A stretch of DNA of 64,000 nucleotides from Thalassotalea sp. 1_MG-2023 (GCF_030546745.1 NZ_JAUOPD010000013.1:54226-118225); one strand, 5' to 3'; positions 19,128-29,018 are shown, counted from the first letter of the stretch. Translations and numbers: made by a program. The notes: a model not told the origin generated them from the letters alone.

Positions 19128-20405
19128 CTAGTTAATAGCAGTAAATAAAAGCGCTTTATCTAACCCTCGTAGAATCTCTAGTAACCAATCTTTCTTTTGG
19201 GGGGCCGTTTGATTTAACGTAAAGACAATACTCGTGCCTGTTGCGGGTATATAATACATACCACTTCCCCAAGCCCCATCATGGCCATAAACAACAACAG
19301 TTTTATGTGCTAGTTGATATTCTTTTCTCTTAAGGCCAAATCCGTAAGAAAAGTTATCATCTTTAACATTGACTGTTTGTTGCATTTTTTTAAGGGTATC
19401 AATGTCTTGAAATAACTTATTATTAAATAAGTTATTTACGTAGAAATTTAATTCCTCAATACTAGAGACTATTCCGCCACCTGCCCAATCAAAAGACGTA
19501 TTTAAGCCGCTTGCAATGACATCTATATTTTCATTAATACCATAAGGTGCTAAATTTGAGTAGTGATGCGCAGGCCCCTTATTTGTATTCGTTTCATACC
19601 ATTCTAAGTAAGAGGCGTTCATTTGTGAGCGAGAATAAATATCAGCTTGATAGTTATCTGCTAAACTCATGCCTGATAACTTTTCTATAATGATTCCTAG
19701 TAATAAATAGTTAGTATCAGAATAATGATAATTTTCACCTGGAGTATTTATGGCGTGTTGATTCATACCACTGGAAAAGAAATATTTTAAAAGACTCTCA
19801 CTATTCCAAAATTGCTTGGAGATGCCAGAAGGTTGGATCCCCGTTAAATCTAGAATCTGTAAAGCCGCCATAGAATAAGATTCTGCGCTGTTATTCGGTG
19901 CTTCAGCAATGTAATCACGCAGCCCACTCGTATGATTTAATAATTGTTTAATTGTTAAGGACTCTCCATGTGATACGCCGTTTATTTGATGTATTTCATT
20001 TATTGTAAAATGATCTGGCATATCACTGTCTGTAAGAATATTGCTGATGGGTGTTGAAAGTGTAAGATTACCTGCTTCAACCATTTGCATTATTAACGTG
20101 GCTGTCAATGTTTTACTAATACTAGCTATACGAAAAGGTGTTTTTATGGTCATTTCTTCACCCGTATTAGGGTATGCAACTCCTCCTGCTTTATGCCATG
20201 AGAAGTGTTGTTTCGGGCTTTCGACACTTATGGCTAAGTTGATAATATTAGGGTCGGCCGATGCATCTAGATAAACATCGCTAAGTTTATCTTTTGCTAT
20301 TCCGTCTAGAAAAAGAGTGATTTTTTCACTTTCACCTCCACATGCTGTCATTAGTGTTAATAAAAAAATAAAACATATTAGTGTTAACGATTTTGAATTA
20401 CCCAT
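19128..20405 (-). CDS. Exported serine hydrolase lipoprotein, class C beta-lactamase fold
   Basis: From the ATG at 20405 the protein starts with a lipoprotein signal peptide (SLTLICFIFLLTLMTAC; lipobox Cys about residue 22), so it should be membrane-anchored and face the periplasm. The beta-lactamase/D-peptidase family motifs are present: SxxK in FRIASISKTLTATL, Y-S-D in YHYSDTNYLLLG and HDG in VVYGHDGAWGSGM. Such enzymes cleave D-amino-acid peptides, esters or amides; the substrate cannot be told. Longer forms starting at 20435 or a TTG at 20450 would extend the n-region unusually. It follows the membrane AraC-type regulator gene on the same strand, which may control it. Confidence 0.86.
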   Translation of the reverse strand: MGNSKSLTLICFIFLLTLMTACGGESEKITLFLDGIAKDKLSDVYLDASADPNIINLAISVESPKQHFSWHKAGGVAYPNTGEEMTIKTPFRIASISKTLTATLIMQMVEAGNLTLSTPISNILTDSDMPDHFTINEIHQINGVSHGESLTIKQLLNHTSGLRDYIAEAPNNSAESYSMAALQILDLTGIQPSGISKQFWNSESLLKYFFSSGMNQHAINTPGENYHYSDTNYLLLGIIIEKLSGMSLADNYQADIYSRSQMNASYLEWYETNTNKGPAHHYSNLAPYGINENIDVIASGLNTSFDWAGGGIVSSIEELNFYVNNLFNNKLFQDIDTLKKMQQTVNVKDDNFSYGFGLKRKEYQLAHKTVVVYGHDGAWGSGMYYIPATGTSIVFTLNQTAPQKKDWLLEILRGLDKALLFTAIN

Positions 20406-20508
20406 TTTTTGTCTCAGTGTTTGTAAAAACGACATTTTTAGACGAAACAATCAAGTTGTCTTCCGTTCCTATAGGATGGGAAGGTATAAATTCAATTATT
20501 GTAGGGAG

Positions 20509-21660
20509 TTAACTCTTTTTATTGCGTTGCCTATATTCAGATGGCGACATTGAAGTGTCTTTTTTGAAGGCGTTATAAAAAGTTGTTTTAGAATTGAATC
20601 CAGAATCCATGGCAATTTTTAATACGGTGTCATTGCAGTTAAGTAAAAGCTGTTTGGCAAACTGCACGCGATAACTATTAATAAACTCAAAGAAGTTTTT
20701 ATTTGTTTCTTGATTGATTATCTGGGAGAGGTTGTGAGGAGATAAGTCTAAAGCCTCTGCTAAGCTAGATAAAGACAGTTCATTATTCAAATAAGGCTTT
20801 TCTCTTTCCATAAATTTCAAAGTAGACTGGCATAACGTTTCTGCTAATTCCGAGTTTAGAGAAGATCGTTGATACTTTTTGTTCTTAACATTAGTTGCTT
20901 TATTATCGACTAGATCATGTATATCTATTCTTAGTTTTTTAAATATATTTATTTGCTGTAACCCAAAAATATTTAAACTAATAACCAGTAGAGCACTAAT
21001 GACATGTAATGCAATGGGTAATTTATCTGAAAATAGCTCTCCTGTTAATAAGGTGATAATTAACAGGCACCAAATTATAGCAATGCCACTTGTTATCGCT
21101 TTTAGCCATGTTAATGATATCTTTTCATTAAATGATAGCTGTTCGAAGATAAGTGTTTTGTAATCTGCTAACAGCCTAAAACAGGCAGGGATATAATAAC
21201 TCCCTTGAACAATCACTACTGTAAAGAATAAGAGCAATGTGAGAAAGAATAACATATCAAAATATGTGTCTTGTGCATCACCATTTAAAAGCTCAAGTAA
21301 AAAGTTGCTATCTAATAATATCATGGGTGATATCATCAAAAATAATAGCAGCGAAGGCGTAAAATGTACAAGTAAAGACCCTTTGCGTTTACCTCCAACC
21401 ATATCTGAAATATACGCGTAATATAAGGGGAGAAACAATCCATTTATAGGAAGGATAATGAGTGACAAATGAGGGAACTTTGTATCTAGTTCGGTGATCT
21501 CAATAACACCTTCAACTAGACTGATTGTAAGTAATATACAAAGTGCTATTAACCATTTGTGAGTGCTGTTGACGTCATTTTTTTTACCAAACATCGCAAT
21601 AGTTAAAACAATTGATTGGATAATACCAATTGCAATCAGAATAATATGAAAACTTAGCAT
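20509..21660 (-). CDS. Membrane-anchored AraC-family transcriptional regulator
   Basis: The 383-residue protein has about seven hydrophobic segments in its first 245 residues, for example FHIILIAIGIIQSIVLTIAM and LLFFTVVIVQGSYYIPACF. A cytoplasmic AraC/XylS DNA-binding domain follows (about 270-383). Its two helix-turn-helix units read LSSLAEALDLSPHNLSQIIN and VLKIAMDSGFNSKTTFYNAF, ending KKDTSMSPSEYRQR. Such proteins sense a membrane or periplasmic signal and bind DNA directly. It lies between two exported serine hydrolase genes on the same strand, which are plausible targets. A second protein of the same architecture is encoded at 51946-52977. Confidence 0.9.
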   Translation of the reverse strand: MLSFHIILIAIGIIQSIVLTIAMFGKKNDVNSTHKWLIALCILLTISLVEGVIEITELDTKFPHLSLIILPINGLFLPLYYAYISDMVGGKRKGSLLVHFTPSLLLFLMISPMILLDSNFLLELLNGDAQDTYFDMLFFLTLLLFFTVVIVQGSYYIPACFRLLADYKTLIFEQLSFNEKISLTWLKAITSGIAIIWCLLIITLLTGELFSDKLPIALHVISALLVISLNIFGLQQINIFKKLRIDIHDLVDNKATNVKNKKYQRSSLNSELAETLCQSTLKFMEREKPYLNNELSLSSLAEALDLSPHNLSQIINQETNKNFFEFINSYRVQFAKQLLLNCNDTVLKIAMDSGFNSKTTFYNAFKKDTSMSPSEYRQRNKKS

Positions 21661-21757
21661 CCTTATGTAGATTTCCTGATAACTTAACCAAATTAAAGCA
21701 ATGGAGGTACACTCTTACCGTAGTGTAACCTCATCGTCTTAATTTAAACATCTATAA

Positions 21758-23611
21758 TCATTTTAATTTTTTGATCATCTTTTTTGCATTTAAATTATCT
21801 GGATTTAGTTGTAAGGAGTGTTGGTAGTTTGCAAGGGCTTCCTTATTATCGCCCATTAACAGATAGGCTTCAGCTAAACTATCAAATGCGTTAGCGTCAT
21901 TAGGGTAAAAATGGCTATAAACTTTAAAGAAATTTAGTGCTACGTCATAGTTCTTATTACCTAAGGCATTATATCCTGCATTGTTCAATGTATTAGCGGA
22001 CAAAAACCTTGAATCAGGATAGTTTTTTTTCCATTTTTTATATGTATTCAATGTTTTGATATAGTCTGCGTTTGAGGCGACTTCAAACGGAAGTAATTCA
22101 TTTTTATCAAGCTTGCGCATAGCATATTCTTTCAAGCCACTTTCTAAATTATTTAACACTAAATAAGGTTGCTGAGATGTTGGGTGTCGTTCAACACTGA
22201 TTAAGTTGGGGTTATTAAATAAAGCAAATTGACCGTTTCCTTGATAGTACATTTTAGCGTTTGTATTTCCTTGAGCCTTGTCAGAATACATTAACTCATA
22301 ACTGTTGTCGGATGATGTTAATTTGATTTCCACAATTTGGTCAAACGGTGATAAATATCGGCCTGAAATTTTGTTTAATTGTTCGCTTGACGCAAGGGCT
22401 GTTGCTTTTAAAGGTTTCGACCAGTTCATTTTTTCTATCGTTGCGTTGACTAGAGCATCAATTGCTGGAGCTCTATGTTCTGTCGTTGCGTTCATAAAGA
22501 TCATTATCCCTTTACCGCCCTGCATCGTTGACATTATATGCCCGCCAGTACCTGTGTTAGACCCACCGTGTGAGAACCACTTCAGATTACCTTTACCTTC
22601 AAATCGCATCCAACCTGGTGCCCATCCGCCAGTTTTTTTCAGTGTATAGGTCGCTGTTGTAGTACGCGCGACAAAGTTTGAGATAACCTGCGTTTTTTTA
22701 CCTGCAAGTGCTTTTTGGTATTCAATAGTAAACTTAGCCATGTCTTCAGATGTGCTCCATAAACCTGAAGGTGCTATTTGTGGGCATATAGGTATGCCAT
22801 CACGAATTACTTTTTGCTCTCGATCGTGTACCTTAGCGATGTTCGTTAAAAAATGTTTGTCACCGTTTTGATACATTGTTGTATTATTCATGTTTAAAGG
22901 CTTAAAGATCATTTCTTGAGCCAGTGCTTGTAAGGATTTCCCTGTTATATCTTCTATAGCTACTTGTACTATAACGTAACCACCGCCACTATATTGCCAG
23001 TCAGCATCGGGCGGAAATAACATGGTGATAGGGCTTTTATAACGTGGCAATTTTTGACCATCAAGTACTTCAAGTATTGTAGGAATATCATCTCCTAAGT
23101 GAAAGTCTGCATAACCGCCCTGGCTCATTCCTGAAGTATGCGCTAATAGTTGCCTGATTGAGATTGAATTTGATGATGAAAAAGCAGAATTAGGTAATTT
23201 CCATCGTGTTAAGTAATGGCTTATTGGTAAATCCAAACTTAATTTACCTTGTTCTGCAAGCATCGCTGCAATTGTTGCTGTTACTGGTTTAGCTATTGAC
23301 GCTGTAGAAAACGCGGTGTTTTTATCTATTTTTTCTTTGCTGTCTGAATCTTTAACGCCAGCAACCTTTGTGTAAATAATTTTGTATTGATTAACAACAG
23401 TAAAGCTAAGCCCTGGAATTTTGTAGTTATCGATAAATTGTTCGTAACTAAGTTGCTTGTCTTGAAAAGAGGTAAAATGTGTTAACTTTTTGGCATAGTT
23501 ATCGTTTACAAATGAAGGTTCTTTTTCTACATCACTAGCCAGACAAGTTGATGCAACTATGCAACTTAATGCCATAAAGAGCTTAAAGGTAACATTAATA
23601 AATTGATTCAT
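21758..23611 (-). CDS. Exported serine hydrolase (beta-lactamase fold) with C-terminal TPR repeats
   Basis: A signal peptide (FKLFMALSCIVASTCLA) leads into a beta-lactamase/D-alanyl-peptidase domain (about 50-390). It has SxxK in FSTASIAKPVTATIA, Y-S-G in DWQYSGGGYVIVQ and HGG in WFSHGGSNTGTGG. A variable linker follows. The last 100 or so residues are TPR-like: YNALGNKNYDVALNFFKVYS, then AFDSLAEAYLLMGDNKEALA. The 617-residue length fits the family of periplasmic penicillin-binding-like hydrolases with C-terminal repeats. It is transcribed divergently from the sensor kinase at 23770. The substrate is unknown. Confidence 0.88.
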   Translation of the reverse strand: MNQFINVTFKLFMALSCIVASTCLASDVEKEPSFVNDNYAKKLTHFTSFQDKQLSYEQFIDNYKIPGLSFTVVNQYKIIYTKVAGVKDSDSKEKIDKNTAFSTASIAKPVTATIAAMLAEQGKLSLDLPISHYLTRWKLPNSAFSSSNSISIRQLLAHTSGMSQGGYADFHLGDDIPTILEVLDGQKLPRYKSPITMLFPPDADWQYSGGGYVIVQVAIEDITGKSLQALAQEMIFKPLNMNNTTMYQNGDKHFLTNIAKVHDREQKVIRDGIPICPQIAPSGLWSTSEDMAKFTIEYQKALAGKKTQVISNFVARTTTATYTLKKTGGWAPGWMRFEGKGNLKWFSHGGSNTGTGGHIMSTMQGGKGIMIFMNATTEHRAPAIDALVNATIEKMNWSKPLKATALASSEQLNKISGRYLSPFDQIVEIKLTSSDNSYELMYSDKAQGNTNAKMYYQGNGQFALFNNPNLISVERHPTSQQPYLVLNNLESGLKEYAMRKLDKNELLPFEVASNADYIKTLNTYKKWKKNYPDSRFLSANTLNNAGYNALGNKNYDVALNFFKVYSHFYPNDANAFDSLAEAYLLMGDNKEALANYQHSLQLNPDNLNAKKMIKKLK

Positions 23612-23769
23612 AGCTATTTAGAGTATCCATTGTGTGAATTTAGTGTATTTTGGCGTACCTAATGGTTTCAATTCGCTATAAATGCATCAACTGCTCGAAT
23701 AATTCCTGAACATCTCGAACGCAGGTGTATTTTATTGGTAAGATAACGGGATATCTAAGGGGTGATATT

Positions 23770-25533
23770 TTGTCAAAAAATCTGCTTATATTGATATTGA
23801 TACTTGCTAGTTATTCAGTTTGTGCAGGCAAAGCTGATTTTATTATAAGTAAACATTACTACTTAATAGATGATGATAATGTTAACTATTCTTTACCTGT
23901 TAAAAATCGCGTAGCATGGCAAAAAAAGACTTTTAATGGAATAAAGAGTTCAAAAAAAATTCGCTGGGTACAAATTGACTTTGACCTTGAAAAACAGTTT
24001 CAAGATCCTTTAGGTGTGTATGTTAGTATTTTAGGTTCTTTTGAAGCTTATTGGGATGGCGTTTTAATTGGCCAAAATGGTCGTGTTGGCGATTCTTTAG
24101 ATTCCGAAGTTGCCGGTAGTATTGATAAAACAATGCTCATACCTAGTGAACTTAGTGGTAAAGGTGTGCATACCTTAAGTTTACGAATGTCAAATCAACA
24201 TAGTCCGAATGATCTTACTCACGTGTCGTTTTCTGCGGTTATTGCCCAATATGATCACTTGATCCAATTACCTTTCAAACAATCAAGTTTGCCATTGATC
24301 ATGACAAGCGCTTTATTTTTAATTGCCTTATATTCACTTTTCATTTTTATTACCAGCTACCGTGAGCTGAGTTATTTATTATTTAGTATGCTTTGTTTAA
24401 GTATATTGTTACTTATTTTTGCTGAATCTTGGCGGGGAATTATTTCGTATTCTTACGACTGGCAAATCCCACGTTTACAAATCGTATTAGCTCTCTCGTT
24501 ATTAACTTCGCTACTTTTTACATGCTTTTTTGCTTGGTTTTTCAAGCTACCTCAAAAATATCGTATAGCGTGGCTTGTTTTAGTTATTTCCTCGCAGGGT
24601 ATGTTATTAATTACAATTTCAGGATATGACAATAGAAGCTTATACACCTTTTTAGTTGGAATTATTGGTGCTGTGGGGATTTGCGTGCAGGCAATTTTAA
24701 CTCATCAGGCTAACGCAAAATTGATGTTAATTGGTTTGGGGTTGTTCATCGCGCCGATTTTTATCAATAGTTATTCGTACATGGATCAGTATTTCTTTCT
24801 CTCTTTTGCTGGGTTGATATTATTAATGCTTTACACACTTGCTCAAACTATGGGGGTGAATACAAAGTTGTTAGAGAAAAGTAAAGTGAATGCTAGTCGA
24901 CTAGAGCTGGAATTAGTAAAGCGAAACCTACAGCCTCATTTTATTTTAAATACATTAACTGCAGTGGAAGAATGGATTGAGGATTCACCGACAACAGCCG
25001 TGAAGTTTATACATGCATTAGCTGATGAGTTTAGGTTTATGGCTCAATTATCAGCAAAAAAAACCATCAATGTACGAGATGAAATAAGCTTGTGCCAGTC
25101 GCATCTAAGGGTAATGGGATATCGTTCAAATATTGAATATATGTTATCTAATCAAATAAGCAACGTGAATGCTTTAATTCCCCCAGGAATTATTCTAACT
25201 CTAATCGAAAATGCAATTTCACATAACCATTATCAACAAGGTCAAACAACGTTTATTCTTGAACAAAAAATAACGAATACAACACAGTGCTTAACTTTCA
25301 TGGCTCCTGCCAATGGAAGCGAAAAACAGTGTTCTATTACCGTTAATGCATCTAACAACATTGGTGCTGGTATTGGCAATAAATATATAGCAGCTAGGCT
25401 TGATGAAAGTTTTATCAATAAATGGAGTATGAAAGAATACTTTGAGAACAATCACTGGATTACAATAATTATAATTCCTTTTGCTATCAATGATAGCCAC
25501 CTGACTAGCCATGCTATTACTAAGGATACCTAA
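23770..25533 (+). CDS. LytS/YehU-type sensor histidine kinase with 7TM (7TMR-DISM-like) domain
   Basis: The start is taken as the TTG at 23770, with AAGGGG 7 nt upstream and a clean signal peptide (KNLLILILILASYSVCAG) following. A GTG at 23725 is the alternative. A periplasmic beta-sandwich-like region is followed by about seven membrane helices (residues 175-370). The cytoplasmic kinase has the His_kinase (PF06580-type) signature LVKRNLQPHFILNTLTAVEEW, with His near residue 390, and an ATPase region GIILTLIENAISHNHYQQ. The stop overlaps the start of the LytTR response regulator (TAATG), so the pair is translationally coupled. The signal is unknown; neighbouring serine hydrolases suggest cell-envelope control. 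Confidence 0.9.
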   Translation: MSKNLLILILILASYSVCAGKADFIISKHYYLIDDDNVNYSLPVKNRVAWQKKTFNGIKSSKKIRWVQIDFDLEKQFQDPLGVYVSILGSFEAYWDGVLIGQNGRVGDSLDSEVAGSIDKTMLIPSELSGKGVHTLSLRMSNQHSPNDLTHVSFSAVIAQYDHLIQLPFKQSSLPLIMTSALFLIALYSLFIFITSYRELSYLLFSMLCLSILLLIFAESWRGIISYSYDWQIPRLQIVLALSLLTSLLFTCFFAWFFKLPQKYRIAWLVLVISSQGMLLITISGYDNRSLYTFLVGIIGAVGICVQAILTHQANAKLMLIGLGLFIAPIFINSYSYMDQYFFLSFAGLILLMLYTLAQTMGVNTKLLEKSKVNASRLELELVKRNLQPHFILNTLTAVEEWIEDSPTTAVKFIHALADEFRFMAQLSAKKTINVRDEISLCQSHLRVMGYRSNIEYMLSNQISNVNALIPPGIILTLIENAISHNHYQQGQTTFILEQKITNTTQCLTFMAPANGSEKQCSITVNASNNIGAGIGNKYIAARLDESFINKWSMKEYFENNHWITIIIIPFAINDSHLTSHAITKDT

Positions 25534-26243
25534 TGAAAAAAATATTAATGGTTGAAGATGAATTCATGGTTGCTAAAAGGTTGAAACGCTTTATTGAAAA
25601 TGCGTTTAATGAACAAAAAATTGAACTGCATATCTGTAATAATCTTTACGATGCCCATGATTATTTAGTCGACCATATTATTGATGTTTTATTTTTGGAT
25701 TTAAACCTACAAGGCCAGAATGGCTTTGATTTATTGAAACATAAGTTATGTGAAAGTTTTCATACTATTATTGTTTCAGCTAATAGCGATAAGGCAATAG
25801 AAGCATTTGATATTGGTGTGCTTGATTTTGTGGCCAAGCCTTTTACCCAAGAAAGAATTCAAAAGGCGGTTAATCGTTTACAACATAAATCTCAGGGAAC
25901 TTGTAAGTATTTAACCTACAAGCAACTAGGAAAAATAGAGCTGTTACCAATAGAAAACATTTTATACATCAAGGCTGATGGTCATTACAGTGTTGTCATG
26001 ACTCAAGTAAATAAGCGTAGATTAGGCAACAGTATTTTACATGAGAAAAACCTAGATAAACTGTTAACTTTACTGCCTGAAGATTTTGTAAGGATACACC
26101 GTTCATTTGCTGTTTCATTAGCTAATGTTCGATCAATTGTCAGCACAGAAGGCAGTCAATATTATGCCCAACTATACAGTGGAGAACAAATACCTGTCGG
26201 ACGTACACGGGTCAAACATTTAAAAGCCAAAATAGCTGGGTAA
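25533..26243 (+). CDS. LytTR-family response regulator
   Basis: The 236-residue protein has a receiver domain (MVEDEFMVAKR; phosphorylated Asp56 in LFLDLNLQGQNG; Lys in FVAKPF) and a C-terminal LytTR DNA-binding domain (ILYIKADGHYSVVMT, FVRIHRSFAVSLANVRSI, IPVGRTRVKHLK). LytTR regulators bind tandem imperfect repeats and typically control envelope, virulence or uptake genes. It is coupled to the kinase immediately upstream. The adjacent, divergently oriented serine hydrolase and AraC genes are possible targets, but no operator pattern was identified. Confidence 0.94.
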   Translation: MKKILMVEDEFMVAKRLKRFIENAFNEQKIELHICNNLYDAHDYLVDHIIDVLFLDLNLQGQNGFDLLKHKLCESFHTIIVSANSDKAIEAFDIGVLDFVAKPFTQERIQKAVNRLQHKSQGTCKYLTYKQLGKIELLPIENILYIKADGHYSVVMTQVNKRRLGNSILHEKNLDKLLTLLPEDFVRIHRSFAVSLANVRSIVSTEGSQYYAQLYSGEQIPVGRTRVKHLKAKIAG

Positions 26244-26597
26244 TTAACTATTGACGCCATAGTCTCTTGTTAACTTGATGTCCTAAAGATGTAATTGCGA
26301 CAACAAAAATTGAAAGATTTTTACGTTAAATATTCTAATATAGTTGAAGTATAAAACCTCAACTTCGATTGATAGTTCTAAAATTAGAAGTCTAGGGTGT
26401 GAGTGTTTTTATCGCGATTTGCAACTATCGGATGAGGTTAGAACATGGGCTCTATGCCAGTATTTTCCTTATACAATATGGAAATAAAACTCATTAGTGG
26501 TATGACCCTAAAGTTACTTCCATCCAAGTGTTATACTGGCATAGAGTTATTCATTCATAGACATTCTAGTGTTTAGTTAAACTCAAAATTAAAACCG
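26244..26597. other. Intergenic region holding a 97-bp inverted-repeat element
   Basis: About 354 bp without a gene between the LytTR regulator and the DUF1328 gene. The notable structure is the inverted-repeat element at 26450-26546, listed separately. The rest is AT-rich with no coding signal that I can support. Confidence 0.6.
26450..26546. repeat. 97-bp element bounded by 14-bp perfect inverted repeats
   Basis: CTCTATGCCAGTAT (26450-26463) and its exact complement ATACTGGCATAGAG (26533-26546) enclose a 69-bp AT-rich spacer. Arms and length are consistent with a short miniature transposon relic or a long hairpin. No target duplication is visible. Confidence 0.65.
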
Positions 26598-26774
26598 CTA
26601 AACTTTTGGACCTTTGCCCCGTACTGCATTAGCGACTAATGAGATAACCAATAAAGCGACGAAGATAAAAAATATTATTTTTGCAATACCTGCAGCTGTA
26701 CCTGCAATACCACCAAACCCAAGAATTGCAGCAATAATGGCGATAACTAAAAAAGTAAGTGCCCAATTTAACAT
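26598..26774 (-). CDS. DUF1328 small membrane protein (YtjA-like)
   Basis: This 58-residue gene encodes [20 protein letters not shown], then [20 protein letters not shown], then [18 protein letters not shown]: two transmembrane helices joined by a glycine-rich turn. The pattern matches the DUF1328/YtjA family of tiny inner-membrane proteins, whose role is unclear though often stress-linked. GGAG lies 7 nt before the ATG. A sigma-54-like promoter (TGGCATAACTATCGCT) lies about 45 bp upstream, giving a predicted leader of roughly 30 nt. It is adjacent to the phosphorelay cluster. Confidence 0.88.
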   Translation of the reverse strand: MLNWALTFLVIAIIAAILGFGGIAGTAAGIAKIIFFIFVALLVISLVANAVRGKGPKV

Positions 26775-26816
26775 GAAATTTCTCCTTTATTTTAATGATT
26801 ACACTACCTATACGTA

Positions 26817-26832
26817 AGCGATAGTTATGCCA
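26817..26832 (-). promoter_or_regulatory. Sigma-54-like promoter upstream of DUF1328 gene
   Basis: Read on the minus strand: TGGCATAACTATCGCT. It has GG and GC ten bases apart, with a TGGCA -24 element (consensus TGGCACG-N4-TTGCA). The gene start is at 26774, giving a short leader. Confidence 0.55.
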
Positions 26833-26975
26833 AAATTATGTTGTTGTTATTTAAGTATTTATTTTTAAAATTAGAAATAAAAGAATAAACGAAAGGTAAA
26901 AATTACAGAGGAATAGTGTAGTACTTGCACAGTAAAGGGATTAAAAAGATTAGATGATGCTAAACGTGAGTGTGA

Positions 26976-28967
26976 TCAACTTTCATTAAAATGTTGTTGC
27001 AGCATAGCTAAGTTAACGGGTTTAAGAAGTGCATTGTCAGCACCATATTGGCTGAGTTCTTGTTGTGAAATATCATTCCCACTTACGATGGTTATAATTG
27101 CGTTAGGGACTTGTGTTTTTAACGTTGAACTTAATTTTAAACCGTTACCATCGGGTAAATTCATATCTATTAGTATATATTGCCAATTAATATCTGTTTT
27201 TAGTATCTCGTTTGCTTGTTTGATGTTGTATGCAATTTTAACTTGATTACCCATTCTACCAAGTAATAACGCCGTAATTTCAGCAGAGTCAGCATCATCT
27301 TCGATAAGCAAAACTCGTTGATTCGTATTTTCATCATCGATATCGTTATGTTCTGTTGTTGTGTTCGTAATCTTGTTTGTTTTTGGCTTCTGAGTAAGAG
27401 AACTTAGCTGCTGTTTAATTTTTTGGTGTAACTCGTATTTATCAATAGGTTTGGGAATGACGTCATTAAATCCTAAGTCGTAGAGTTCTTTACGTACTCC
27501 TCTCATGGTTGCTGCGGTTATCGCAACAATTGGAGTGTTTATACCCATCTCTCTTAGTTGTGCTATTGCTCGCTTACCGTCCAAAACCGGCATATGAATA
27601 TCCATAAGCACTAAATCATAGGGGCTTTTAATATTTTGTGCTGAAACTATTTTTGTAATAGCTTGCTGACCATTATTAGCATAATCTACATTAAGATCAA
27701 AAGATTGGCAGGCATAGCCGATTAATCGTCTAACGTCATTAATGTCATCAACTATTAAAATATTGCCTGACAGTTTGCTTAGTGATTTAGTATTTGATTG
27801 ATAGTCACTACGCTTAAAGGATAATTTTTTTCGTACAGAAGTTGTATTAATTCCAGGATCGATATAAAAGGTAAATTTGCTTCCAACTGCCAATGTTGAT
27901 TCTACTGAAATATTTCCGTTCATGTACTTTAATATTTCACTGCAAATAGACAAGCCAAGCCCAGTACCTTCTTCGTTGCGTGACACTATATCTTGCACTT
28001 GTTCAAACGGTTTAAAAATTGTTGATAATAAATTTTCAGGGATGCCAACACCAGTATCGGTAACTGAAAAATATAAACGAGTATTTTCGCGGGCTTCCTC
28101 TAGCCATATATCAATTTTTACCGAACCCTGGTTAGTAAATTTGATGGCGTTATGAATAATATTGATCAGTATCTGACGTAACCTAAGTGAGTCTGTATTA
28201 ATTTCTACAGGTAACACCGACTTAGTTGATATGTCTAAATCTATCCCTTTATCTTTTGCTGACATTGACATTAGCGTATATACATCAGCGATAAAGCTAT
28301 CAAAGGAAATAGGAGACCGGTTTAACTCAAACTTACCTGCAGCAATTTTTGACAGGTCGAGCACATTATTTAATAGTCCGAGCAAATGTTTACCATTATT
28401 CAATATAGTGGCTAATTCTGGCTGTATTACTTTATTGTTTTCATCATTTAGCAGTAACTCTGTATAACCAAGTATTGAGGTCAATGGAGTGCGAAGTTCA
28501 TGGCTTAGATGCGCTAAAAATCTATCTTTTGAGCGGTTCTTAGTTTCAGCTTTTATACGTTCAAGACGTTCATTTTCAATGTCTTTTCTAGCTAAAGCAT
28601 AGCGTATTGCACGGTTAAACCTTGCTCTATTGAGATCTGACTTTACAAGGTAGTCAACTGCGCCAGCATCCAATGCATTATTGTCTAATTCAGTATCTAC
28701 TTGCCCAGTAAGCATAATAATGGGTACTGTGCAGCCTTCTTCGTTGGACTGTTTAAGCACAGATAACCCATTTAACCCACCGAGTTGATAGTCTAATAAG
28801 CAAATATCGTGATTATTTTTTTTCAGCAGCGCTAAAGCCTCACTAGAATTATCAACCCAGTCGATGTCGAAGTGATGATTTTTCATCTGTTCGAGATAGT
28901 CACACGTGAGAATGTAATCATCTTCGTCATCTTCAACTAAAAGTATACGTGTAATTTGCTTAGACAT
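26976..28967 (-). CDS. Hybrid histidine kinase: receiver-HisKA-HATPase-receiver-receiver
   Basis: The 663-residue soluble protein starts with a receiver (ILLVEDDEDDY; Asp59 in CLLDYQLGG). A HisKA dimerisation helix follows (FLAHLSHELRTPLTSILGY, His156), then an ATPase domain (NIIHNAIKFTN, TDTGVGIPENLL, GTGLGLSICSEIL). Two more receivers end the protein: ILIVDDINDVRRLIG with DLVLMDIHMPVLDG, and VLLIEDDADSAEI with ILIDMNLPDGNG. It has no membrane segment, so its input probably comes through the first receiver from the upstream CHASE3 kinase or its CheY-like partner. It is the last gene of the leftward signalling cluster starting at 32616, 51 bp after the receiver-only gene. Confidence 0.93.
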   Translation of the reverse strand: MSKQITRILLVEDDEDDYILTCDYLEQMKNHHFDIDWVDNSSEALALLKKNNHDICLLDYQLGGLNGLSVLKQSNEEGCTVPIIMLTGQVDTELDNNALDAGAVDYLVKSDLNRARFNRAIRYALARKDIENERLERIKAETKNRSKDRFLAHLSHELRTPLTSILGYTELLLNDENNKVIQPELATILNNGKHLLGLLNNVLDLSKIAAGKFELNRSPISFDSFIADVYTLMSMSAKDKGIDLDISTKSVLPVEINTDSLRLRQILINIIHNAIKFTNQGSVKIDIWLEEARENTRLYFSVTDTGVGIPENLLSTIFKPFEQVQDIVSRNEEGTGLGLSICSEILKYMNGNISVESTLAVGSKFTFYIDPGINTTSVRKKLSFKRSDYQSNTKSLSKLSGNILIVDDINDVRRLIGYACQSFDLNVDYANNGQQAITKIVSAQNIKSPYDLVLMDIHMPVLDGKRAIAQLREMGINTPIVAITAATMRGVRKELYDLGFNDVIPKPIDKYELHQKIKQQLSSLTQKPKTNKITNTTTEHNDIDDENTNQRVLLIEDDADSAEITALLLGRMGNQVKIAYNIKQANEILKTDINWQYILIDMNLPDGNGLKLSSTLKTQVPNAIITIVSGNDISQQELSQYGADNALLKPVNLAMLQQHFNES

Positions 28968-29018
28968 AGTTTAATTTTATTTACTTATGTGTTGTAAGGC
29001 TTTTGATGGCTTTGCTTG

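Noticed and set aside
26614..26817. Plus-strand frame of 67 codons
   Set aside because: It is the antisense of the DUF1328 gene on the minus strand, which has a proper ribosome site and matches a family.
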